NCBI GenBank assembly: GCA_003649565.1
Contig: QMSF01000059.1
Coordinates: forward strand, 1 to 6,231
Reading direction: 5' to 3'
DNA from: Thermoprotei archaeon
GTDB taxonomy: Archaea; Thermoproteota; Methanomethylicia; Nezhaarchaeales; WYZ-LMO8
Length of the DNA stretch: 6,231 bases
This document shows positions 1 to 4,934 of the stretch, one piece after another (within the stretch, counting starts at the first letter, position 1; each line of letters begins with the position of its first letter). Position numbers and translations under genes: made by a program. The notes below the pieces were generated by a model, which saw only the letters and a program-made list of their open reading frames with translations, made no database searches and was not told the origin of the DNA.

Positions 1-37
1 ATATATTCTATATAGGCTACTTTCTCTATTTAGGTAA

Positions 38-48
38 GCTATATAAAT
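38..48 (+). promoter_or_regulatory. TATA box for the PiT phosphate permease gene
   Basis: The stretch GCTATATAAAT lies about 38 bases upstream of the ATG at 83. With the usual archaeal spacing of about 26 bases from TATA centre to transcription start, the mRNA would begin near 69-72 and have a leader of roughly 12 bases. A second TATA-like run (CTATATAGG, 8-16) lies farther upstream and would give a longer leader. The only Shine-Dalgarno-like sequence is a weak GTTGAT at 71-76. The call rests on sequence and spacing alone. Confidence 0.5.
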
Positions 49-82
49 GCTATTGCTGGTAGGCTTAGCCGTTGATTAAGCA

Positions 83-1114
83 ATGATAGAGCTAATGCTC
101 TACATTGCTGGTTTAGCTGCATCAGCCTTTATGGCCTTCAACATAGGCGCTAACGACGCTACCAATCCCATAGATACAGTTGTTGGTGCGGGAGCTTTAT
201 CCCTTAAACAAGCCTTAATTCTCTTCTCTGTTTTCACGATTATAGGCGCTGTTCTTCAAGGAAGCTTCGTAATTAAGACCATAGGTAAGGGCATAGTGCC
301 AGAGATAGACGTCGTGGCAGCTCTAATTACCGTTGTAGCTGCTGGTGCATGGATCCTCACAGCTACTCTTCTCGGCTTGCCAATTTCTACATCGCAGAGC
401 ATAGCTGGAGCAGTAATAGGCATAGGCATCGCATATACCATAACAGGCCTTATCAGCTTAGAGGAGATAAATTGGAGCATAGTCACAAAAATCGTGCTTA
501 GCTGGGTAATCTCACCAGCCATCGCAATGACCTTGGCAATGCTCCTCTACCGCTTCTTTTTAAGGCTTGAAAGGTCTATGAGGGGTAAACACGATGTTAA
601 GAGAATATTCCTATATCTTCATATAGCAGCTCTAGCCTTTGCCGCTTATGCGTTTGGCTCAAATGACGTAGCTAATGCAACAGGCGTTTATTTAACGGTC
701 ACTCAAAAGCAGCTTGGAATGCCCAGCTATGAAACCATGATCTTCCTAGCTCTTCTTGGAGGACTCTTCATAGCAATAGGAGGCTTCACCCTAGGCAGGA
801 GAGTTGTTGAGACAACAGCATATAGGATAACCAGGCTCGATCATCCAAGCGGCGTTGCAGCTGGCTTCGCATTAGCCTTAACCGTGTGGCTTTTCACAAC
901 AATACCACACATGATATGGGGCTTTGGAATGCCGATATCAACAACACATACAAGCGTATCATCCATAATGGGCGTTGGAATAATAAGGGCAAGAGGGCTA
1001 AGAGGCTTAAACCTTAAGGTCACAATATACATCATATTATCATGGCTATTAACGTTACCTGTCACCATAGGCATAGCTACTGGCCTCTACTTGATAGTGA
1101 AGGCCTTTCTATAG
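83..1114 (+). CDS. PiT-family inorganic phosphate permease
   Basis: This is a complete 343-residue membrane protein of the PiT (PF01384) inorganic phosphate transporter family, which moves phosphate across the cytoplasmic membrane by ion-coupled symport. The family's internal duplication is plain. The first half has NIGANDATN (residues 20-28) and LPISTSQSIAGA (99-110). The second half has FGSNDVANA (191-199) and MPISTTHTS (283-291). Hydrophobic segments run through both halves, joined by a short charged loop at about 160-175 (RLERSMRGKHDVKR). The length is normal for archaeal members. ATG 83 is chosen because it places the first membrane segment directly at the N-terminus. A DUF47/PhoU-like gene follows 64 bases downstream, which is the standard partner of PiT genes. 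Whether the coupling ion is H+ or Na+ cannot be read from the sequence. The family call is secure; the substrate is inferred from the family. Confidence 0.95.
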   Translation: MIELMLYIAGLAASAFMAFNIGANDATNPIDTVVGAGALSLKQALILFSVFTIIGAVLQGSFVIKTIGKGIVPEIDVVAALITVVAAGAWILTATLLGLPISTSQSIAGAVIGIGIAYTITGLISLEEINWSIVTKIVLSWVISPAIAMTLAMLLYRFFLRLERSMRGKHDVKRIFLYLHIAALAFAAYAFGSNDVANATGVYLTVTQKQLGMPSYETMIFLALLGGLFIAIGGFTLGRRVVETTAYRITRLDHPSGVAAGFALALTVWLFTTIPHMIWGFGMPISTTHTSVSSIMGVGIIRARGLRGLNLKVTIYIILSWLLTLPVTIGIATGLYLIVKAFL

Positions 1115-1126
1115 GCATTAGACGAA

Positions 1127-1137
1127 CCAAATATATG
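1127..1137 (+). promoter_or_regulatory. Possible TATA box for the PhoU-like gene
   Basis: CCAAATATATG sits in the 64-base gap after the permease stop codon. Its centre is near 1133, which predicts a transcript start near 1159 and a leader of about 20 bases that would contain the GGTGAT Shine-Dalgarno at 1169-1174. The small palindrome GAATT-A-AATTC (1154-1164) lies between the two and could be an operator or chance. Readthrough from the permease is equally possible, so this may be only an internal promoter. Confidence 0.35.
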
Positions 1138-1168
1138 TGAGAATGAATAATAAGAATTAAATTCTCGC

Positions 1169-1174
1169 GGTGAT
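1169..1174 (+). promoter_or_regulatory. Shine-Dalgarno GGTGAT that decides the PhoU-like start
   Basis: GGTGAT, inside GCGGTGAT, matches the archaeal consensus GGAGGTGAT at its six 3' bases. It ends four bases before GTG 1179. It overlaps the alternative in-frame GTG at 1170, so that codon cannot be the one it serves. This is why the shorter start is preferred. Confidence 0.6.
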
Positions 1175-1178
1175 TAAT

Positions 1179-1847
1179 GTGGCTGCATGGATATGGGCCT
1201 CTAGGAGAATTGAAAGAGGGTTTATGACTAAATGCATAGAGCATGACGCCAAGGTCATAAGAGTTGTCGAAGGGTTGTTTTCTGTGATTCAAGCAATAAA
1301 GAATGGCCATGTAAATGATGCACGCTTAAGCTTTAATAGCGTCTTAGAGGCTGAACGCGAAGCAGATGAGATAAAGAGAAGCATAATATATGATTTATCA
1401 AAAGCAACTTTAATGCCTCTCGATAGAGATTACGTCATGAGGCTTACACTCAGGCTTGACGATGTAGCTGCCTATGCTAAAGCAGCAGCTCGAAGGCTCC
1501 TAATAGCCGTGCAAATAGGCGTAGCGCTAGACGAAGAATATTTGACAAAGCTCCTTGAGATGACATCCAAGCTCCGTGAAGCCGTAGAACTAATAGACCA
1601 AGCTTTCAAAGAGTTAGGTGATAACCTTGAAAAGGCACTAAACATAGCTGATAAAATCGAGCGTCTTGAAGAAGAAGTCGATGAACTTAGGACAACACTT
1701 TTAGAATACGTGTTATCAAGATGCGATGAAAAAGGACCTAGATGGTGCACAATAGCTAAAGAGATAGTCGATGAGATAGAGAATTCAATCGATAAATGCG
1801 AAGACGTTGCAGACATGATAAGATACATAGGTGTTGGCATAAGTTAA
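1179..1847 (+). CDS. PhoU-like DUF47 phosphate-transport regulator
   Basis: This is a cytoplasmic, almost entirely helical protein of the DUF47 (TIGR00153, PF01865) family, distant relatives of PhoU that accompany PiT permeases and are thought to modulate them. From the GTG at 1179 it has 222 residues, the usual family length. Two PhoU-type acidic helices are visible: EAEREADEIKRSI (about 58-70), and DEIENSIDKCEDVADMI (about 198-214), whose acidic side chains in PhoU relatives bind metal. DRDYVMRLTLRLDDVAAYA (about 82-100) is the conserved stretch between them. A heptad-like charged segment (IADKIERLEEEVDEL, about 156-170) suggests coiled-coil packing. An upstream GTG at 1170 would add three residues (MIN) but lies on the Shine-Dalgarno. 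The gene follows the permease by 64 bases in the same direction. Regulation of the permease is inferred from family and context. Confidence 0.9.
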   Translation: MAAWIWASRRIERGFMTKCIEHDAKVIRVVEGLFSVIQAIKNGHVNDARLSFNSVLEAEREADEIKRSIIYDLSKATLMPLDRDYVMRLTLRLDDVAAYAKAAARRLLIAVQIGVALDEEYLTKLLEMTSKLREAVELIDQAFKELGDNLEKALNIADKIERLEEEVDELRTTLLEYVLSRCDEKGPRWCTIAKEIVDEIENSIDKCEDVADMIRYIGVGIS

Positions 1848-1895
1848 GTTAAAACACAAAGCTACTCAATCCACATGACACAGATCCTCAAAGCG

Positions 1896-2369
1896 TTATT
1901 TGGCAGCTATGCATATCATTAACTGCTTAGCAAAATCTCTAGCAGCTTTTAAATCATTTTCATTTGGCCTACCCTTATTCAATCCACCTATAACCTTCAG
2001 TATAGATGGATGAACCGTAAACCCCTTACAATTAAATTCACCTAAAATAATGAACCCTTTCTCCATAAGCTTTCTTCTCAAAGCCTTGTGAAAATCGAAA
2101 AGCCATGAAACCCTTATGCCGCTAGTTGAGAAGATGAAAGCATGCTTGCCATGTTGATAACCAATTCTATCTAAGAGATCAAAAATACTTTTATGATGTT
2201 TACCAAAGTAAATCCCCGAACCAAAACCAATTAAATCATACTCACAAAATTCTTCAACATTAACTTCATGCGGCCTCACAACATAAGCCTTTAAAACTTC
2301 AGCTATAGCTTTAGCTATCTTCTCGGTATTACCATAATACACCGACATACACACGATTAAAGCCCTCAT
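1896..2369 (-). CDS. Flavodoxin-fold protein (flavodoxin family)
   Basis: This short FMN-binding-type protein (157 residues from ATG 2369) is expected to be a soluble cytoplasmic electron carrier or an FMN-dependent reductase. The N-terminal beta strand RALIVCMSV leads into SVYYGNTEKIAKAIA (residues 9-23), the position of the flavodoxin phosphate-binding loop. Next come YDLIGFGSGIYFGKHHKSI (44-62), the FMN-isoalloxazine loop region, and the strand HAFIFSTSG (76-84). The C-terminal signature is GEFNCKGF (110-117) and GGLNKGRPNENDLKAARDFA (128-147), typical of the 'flavodoxin family protein' group in archaea. The TTG just before would add one residue; ATG is preferred because GGAG at 2377-2374 is four bases upstream. 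It converges on the PhoU-like gene with 48 bases between the stop codons. A HemG-like (Flavodoxin_5) role is possible but unsupported. No clear promoter of its own is seen, so it may be read from the TATA box near 2675. Confidence 0.85.
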   Translation of the reverse strand: MRALIVCMSVYYGNTEKIAKAIAEVLKAYVVRPHEVNVEEFCEYDLIGFGSGIYFGKHHKSIFDLLDRIGYQHGKHAFIFSTSGIRVSWLFDFHKALRRKLMEKGFIILGEFNCKGFTVHPSILKVIGGLNKGRPNENDLKAARDFAKQLMICIAAK

Positions 2370-2423
2370 CAAGCTCCAAGTTAATATTGCCAGAGAAAGC
2401 CTAAGAATCTTAATGAAAAAAGC

Positions 2424-2594
2424 TCATGAAGCTAGGAATAAGAACAATAATATTATAATCGCTAAGGCAAAAATCATTATAATATGAAACCTATGACCAT
2501 AATAGGCAAAAGAAGAATAAAAAAGCATAATCTTAAAAAGCCTTCGTATAGGCCTTTTACGAAGCAATAGGGCTAAGATGAAGACAATTATCAA
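2424..2594 (-). CDS. Small hydrophobic membrane ORF (unrecognised)
   Basis: From TTG 2594 this frame encodes 56 residues: a hydrophobic helix (IIVFILALLL), a strongly basic loop (RKRPIRRLFK, residues 12-21), a mixed segment (MLFYSSFAYYGHRFH) and a second strongly hydrophobic helix (IIMIFALAIIILLFLFLAS) reaching the stop. Two membrane helices flanking a basic, cytoplasm-facing loop is protein-like, but I recognise no family. TTG 2594 has no Shine-Dalgarno, and the only ATG codons in the frame (2528, 2477) fall late. The reading frame just upstream begins with ATG ATG behind a good TATA box and is also hydrophobic, so this may be the rear part of a 73-residue protein broken by a one-base frame change (see the entry for 2591-2644). 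Its stop lies 54 bases before the flavodoxin start on the same strand. It could also be chance AT-rich sequence, since T-rich DNA readily encodes Leu/Ile/Phe. Confidence 0.35.
   Translation of the reverse strand: MIIVFILALLLRKRPIRRLFKIMLFYSSFAYYGHRFHIIMIFALAIIILLFLFLAS
2542..2564. repeat. Perfect 7-bp inverted repeat (hairpin)
   Basis: CTTCGTA (2542-2548) and TACGAAG (2558-2564) are perfect inverted copies separated by nine bases. The hairpin falls inside the basic-loop codons of the small membrane ORF on the - strand. It lacks the poly-T tract of an archaeal terminator. It may be an RNA hairpin, a protein-binding site, or chance. Confidence 0.3.
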
Positions 2595-2644
2595 AATAGT
2601 AAATAAAAAGCTAGGGCCTCAAGCAGAAAGTCGAATAACATCAT
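2591..2644 (-). other. N-terminal fragment ORF preceding the small membrane ORF
   Basis: ATG ATG at 2644-2639 opens a 17-codon hydrophobic reading frame (MMLFDFLLEALAFYLLF) that stops at TGA 2593-2591, exactly where the next hydrophobic frame continues. One extra T in the TTTT run at 2596-2593 would fuse the two into a 73-residue protein in which FYLLF joins LIIVFILALLL as one long membrane helix. The ATG lies about 31 bases downstream of a TATA box centre, suiting a leaderless or near-leaderless start. A real frameshift mutation, a homopolymer sequencing error, or recoding are all possible. Recoding is least likely, because the codons before the stop do not form a classic slippery heptamer. 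Confidence 0.3.
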
Positions 2645-2670
2645 GTTCTCTATTAAGGTTATGCCTTAGA

Positions 2671-2680
2671 CTTTATAACG
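2671..2680 (-). promoter_or_regulatory. TATA box for the small membrane ORF and flavodoxin unit
   Basis: On the - strand CGTTATAAAG lies just beyond the stop codon (2696-2694) of the upstream SAP-domain gene. Its centre near 2675 is 31 bases before ATG 2644, so transcription would start within a few bases of that codon. The position marks a transcription unit separate from the SAP-domain gene. The flavodoxin, which has no obvious promoter of its own, may be read from here. Confidence 0.5.
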
Positions 2681-2693
2681 ATAACTTGTTTTA

Positions 2694-3620
2694 TCACGGG
2701 AAGACTTGCATGATTTCTCCAAGCTTCTCTTCACATAAAAATACGTTCACTCCTTCTTTTGCGCCGATTATTATCTCGCCATCCGCTATCCTAATGAGCG
2801 ACCTCCTAATCTTTAGGAAACCTCTCTCATTGATCTCAGCTTTCTCCATAAGGTGAACCCTGACATCAGGCGTAAACCCCCATGCGCTTATAAGATATGC
2901 ATCCTTTAAAGATCCTTTACTCTTATGATATAGCTTCTTGATCTTCTCAAGCCAGCGATCCACATCCTCCACTGATATCCTACATTGCTTATCTATACAG
3001 TCAGCGATAGACAGAACTTTTCCCTTAGAGTTATAGAATATGATGCTTATTATGCCGATTCCTGAAATCTCCTTGTTTACATCTATCCTACTCACATCTT
3101 TGTATTTCTTCGAGACCCATTGAGCTACTCGAAAGATAAGGTGAAGAGGGCTACTCGTCTTTCTTTCAATGAAACTCTCATAAATGAACTTTAAGGCTTC
3201 AACATTGAATGACCCATATACATCACGTAGATCTCCCTTTAATTTAGGTTGAAAACTAAACCTTGCTCCAAGCTCCTTTATCAAAGCTGGATGAATCTTA
3301 ATTCCAAGCTCAATGAATTTGTTAATTAAGCTTTCCGCATCGTTATACGCGGTTGTCCTAGTGGTCTTCTTATAGCTCCTGAGGGTTTCAGCCCTCTTCT
3401 CCTTCTTGTCAACCTTCTTCTCTCTCCTCTTGCTCTTCTCCTTGCCCTCCTTACCGTACTTCTCTACTATCTCCTTTATCTTGCTCATAGGTAATTTCGA
3501 TAGTTTCGTGATAATCTCTTTTTTCGTGGAGCCCTTAGGCAATTTAATTCCTTGAGAAGCAGCTGCTTTCTCAAGCTGCTCTTTACTCAATGTTTTTAAT
3601 AAATCAAGCTTGGATGGCAT
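2694..3620 (-). CDS. SAP/Rho-N-like DNA-binding protein with possible degenerate PD-(D/E)XK domain
   Basis: I do not recognise a named family for the full protein, which has 308 residues from ATG 3620. Residues 5-43 resemble a SAP/HeH/Rho-N helix-extended-helix motif: LDLLKTLSKEQLEKAAASQG, then IKLPKGSTKKEIITKLSKL. This motif usually binds nucleic acid. Residues 56-90 form a very basic linker (KEKSKRREKKVDKKEKR). Residues 95-170 are helical. Residues 183-262 alternate strands and a helix in the order seen in PD-(D/E)XK nucleases: KEISGIGIISIIFYN, GKVLSIADCIDK, helix VEDVDRWLEKIKKLY, then AYLISAWGFTPDVRVHLME. The acidic and lysine positions expected for catalysis look replaced, so enzyme activity is doubtful. 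ATG 3620 is preferred over ATG 3686 because a TATA box lies about 29 bases upstream of it, and because the 22-residue extension ends just before the MPSKLDLL start of the helical motif. The fold assignment is inference. Confidence 0.75.
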   Translation of the reverse strand: MPSKLDLLKTLSKEQLEKAAASQGIKLPKGSTKKEIITKLSKLPMSKIKEIVEKYGKEGKEKSKRREKKVDKKEKRAETLRSYKKTTRTTAYNDAESLINKFIELGIKIHPALIKELGARFSFQPKLKGDLRDVYGSFNVEALKFIYESFIERKTSSPLHLIFRVAQWVSKKYKDVSRIDVNKEISGIGIISIIFYNSKGKVLSIADCIDKQCRISVEDVDRWLEKIKKLYHKSKGSLKDAYLISAWGFTPDVRVHLMEKAEINERGFLKIRRSLIRIADGEIIIGAKEGVNVFLCEEKLGEIMQVFP

Positions 3621-3643
3621 GACGTAAATCAACTTGAGGAAAA

Positions 3644-3654
3644 TAGATATAAGC
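3644..3654 (-). promoter_or_regulatory. TATA box giving a leaderless start for the SAP-domain gene
   Basis: On the - strand GCTTATATCTA is preceded by AAAC, a possible BRE. The centre near 3649 is 29 bases before ATG 3620, predicting a transcript that begins two or three bases ahead of the codon. No Shine-Dalgarno is present between the two. The box lies inside the longer reading frame that begins at 3686, which supports the shorter protein. Confidence 0.6.
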
Positions 3655-3771
3655 GTTTGACTTAAGAGCGTCGAAGTATTATTCATAACCTCAAGCTTAT
3701 TAGAAAGGTCATGCGGCTATAATATCAAGGAGATTACCCTTCTGAAAGCATTAAAACGGCTGTTGAAACAT

Positions 3772-4680
3772 TTAGTGATATGTGAAGTCCTTGAGAGGGG
3801 CCTTTGCAACGCCTATAACTGTATCTGCTGCCCCATAATACACATACAATGTGTCCTCAATCACGGCATGTCCACATGAGAAAACGACATTCGGCGTTAC
3901 ACCATTTTTCTCATATGGTGCTTCAGGTTCGAGTATCGGCTCATCACATCTATAAATCACTTTATCCGGCCTTTCCTTGTCTAGAAGAACGTAGCCAAGC
4001 CTATAAGTCCACGTTGAAGCCTCCACTCCGTGATATATTAGGAGCCATGAATCTTCAAGCTCTATAGGGGGGCCAGCAGCACCGATCTTAGCATCATCCC
4101 AGCTTCCAGCTCTTGGCTCTAAGATGACTTTATGGTTATACCAATGCTTTAAGTCATAGGAGTAAGATATCCATATGTTCTCCGACATCCACATTGGCCT
4201 ATGAAGCATTACATATCTACCATTTATCCTCCTTGGAAAAAGCACAGCATTTCTATTGTGAACGCCCACTAAGACTGGTAGTAATAGTCTATGTCTGCTC
4301 CACGACCATCTTTCCTGCGTGAATTCCGTGATCTTTATCGTTGAGACAGCTATTCTAGCCATATCCCTTTCCTTGCACGCATAGAACATTATGAGTTCAT
4401 CATCCATTATCGTGATTCTCGGATCTTCAACTCCATGAATTTCAAACCATTCCTCAGGCTGAAAAATGGGATATGGAAGTCTCTCATCAACTTCATCGAT
4501 ACCCCTTAATCTTGCATAGCCAAATCTCGCTATGTCATCCTCTCCTTTAGCAGTGTAAATTAAATGAATAAGACCATCCGCAGCGACTACTGCTGGATTA
4601 CATACAAGTTTGTTCTCCCACCAATTCGATGTAGGCTTTAGAATAGGATTATTCGGGCTACGCTGCAACCTAACAGGCAT
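3772..4680 (-). CDS. GH130 beta-mannoside (mannooligosaccharide) phosphorylase
   Basis: This complete 302-residue five-bladed beta-propeller enzyme belongs to glycoside hydrolase family 130. Such enzymes cleave beta-mannosides with inorganic phosphate to release alpha-mannose-1-phosphate in the cytoplasm; no signal peptide is present. Visible motifs are VEDPR (84-88, with Asp86 the likely proton donor), HNRNAVLFP (141-149), LHRP (159-162), KIGAAGPP (198-205), YHGVE (216-220), GVTPNVVFSCG (260-270) and YYGAAD (281-286). The basic residues Arg143, Arg161, Lys198 and His217 fall where phosphorylase members bind phosphate, favouring phosphorolysis over hydrolysis. Acceptor and linkage (beta-1,4 mannan, Man-GlcNAc, or beta-1,2 mannobiose) cannot be decided. 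The start is fixed by AGAGGTGAT at 4694-4686, five bases upstream of ATG. It is divergent from a GH38 alpha-mannosidase 254 bases away, which fits a joint mannoside pathway. Confidence 0.93.
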   Translation of the reverse strand: MPVRLQRSPNNPILKPTSNWWENKLVCNPAVVAADGLIHLIYTAKGEDDIARFGYARLRGIDEVDERLPYPIFQPEEWFEIHGVEDPRITIMDDELIMFYACKERDMARIAVSTIKITEFTQERWSWSRHRLLLPVLVGVHNRNAVLFPRRINGRYVMLHRPMWMSENIWISYSYDLKHWYNHKVILEPRAGSWDDAKIGAAGPPIELEDSWLLIYHGVEASTWTYRLGYVLLDKERPDKVIYRCDEPILEPEAPYEKNGVTPNVVFSCGHAVIEDTLYVYYGAADTVIGVAKAPLKDFTYH

Positions 4681-4934
4681 TTCTCATCACCTCTAACATG
4701 CGCTCTCTTGTTGTTCTGCTGAGGTAAAGCGACTCTACAAAAACCTTATTATTCAAAAAGATCGAAACGCGAAAACGATGTTCCTCATGCTGGTCCAATC
4801 ATCACACTTTTAAAGACCTTTCAGTTGAACTTAGTGCTGGAGTCATTGCTCTCAAGAAATCCCCATTTCGATTCTCATATTCAAATGCTCGTTAAACTAA
4901 AAAGGGCTCTTCTATAACTGGCTGAGTGATGTCG
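4681..4934. promoter_or_regulatory. Divergent promoter region between GH130 and GH38 genes
   Basis: This 254-base gap should hold both promoters. On the - side, AGAGGTGAT (4694-4686) is the GH130 ribosome-binding site, and AATAATAAG (4753-4745) is a weak TATA candidate giving a leader of about 40 bases. CTTTTAAAG (4807-4815) is nearly palindromic and could work in either direction. On the + side, TTAAACTAAAAAG (4892-4904) is a TATA-like run 30-40 bases before the GH38 start, and GAGTGAT (4924-4930) is a partial Shine-Dalgarno four bases before ATG 4935. No convincing gene or stable RNA is seen. Shared control of the two sugar genes is inferred from arrangement only. Confidence 0.4.

Noticed and set aside
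1472..1840. 122-codon Ser-rich frame on the - strand opposite the PhoU-like gene
   Set aside because: The serine-rich, low-complexity product is what the complement of a Glu/Leu/Ala-rich helical gene gives; no start signals are seen.
1848..1895. Terminator between the convergent PhoU-like and flavodoxin genes
   Set aside because: Neither strand shows a poly-T tract or a clear stem in these 48 bases, so no terminator is called.
2578..2856. Open frame of 92 codons on the + strand overlapping the end of the SAP-domain gene
   Set aside because: It is antisense to well-supported coding sequence, has no ribosome-binding site or promoter, and its composition has no domain pattern.
3621..3686. Longer start (ATG 3686) for the SAP-domain protein
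   Set aside because: The TATA box at 3654-3644 lies inside this extension, and the extra 22 residues precede the natural MPSKLDLL start of the domain without matching it.
4834..4917. 27-codon frame (GTG start) in the GH130-GH38 gap, encoding a basic helical peptide
   Set aside because: Only 23 bases separate the TATA-like CTTTTAAAG centre from the GTG, slightly short for a leaderless start. There is no Shine-Dalgarno, and the length is within chance expectation.
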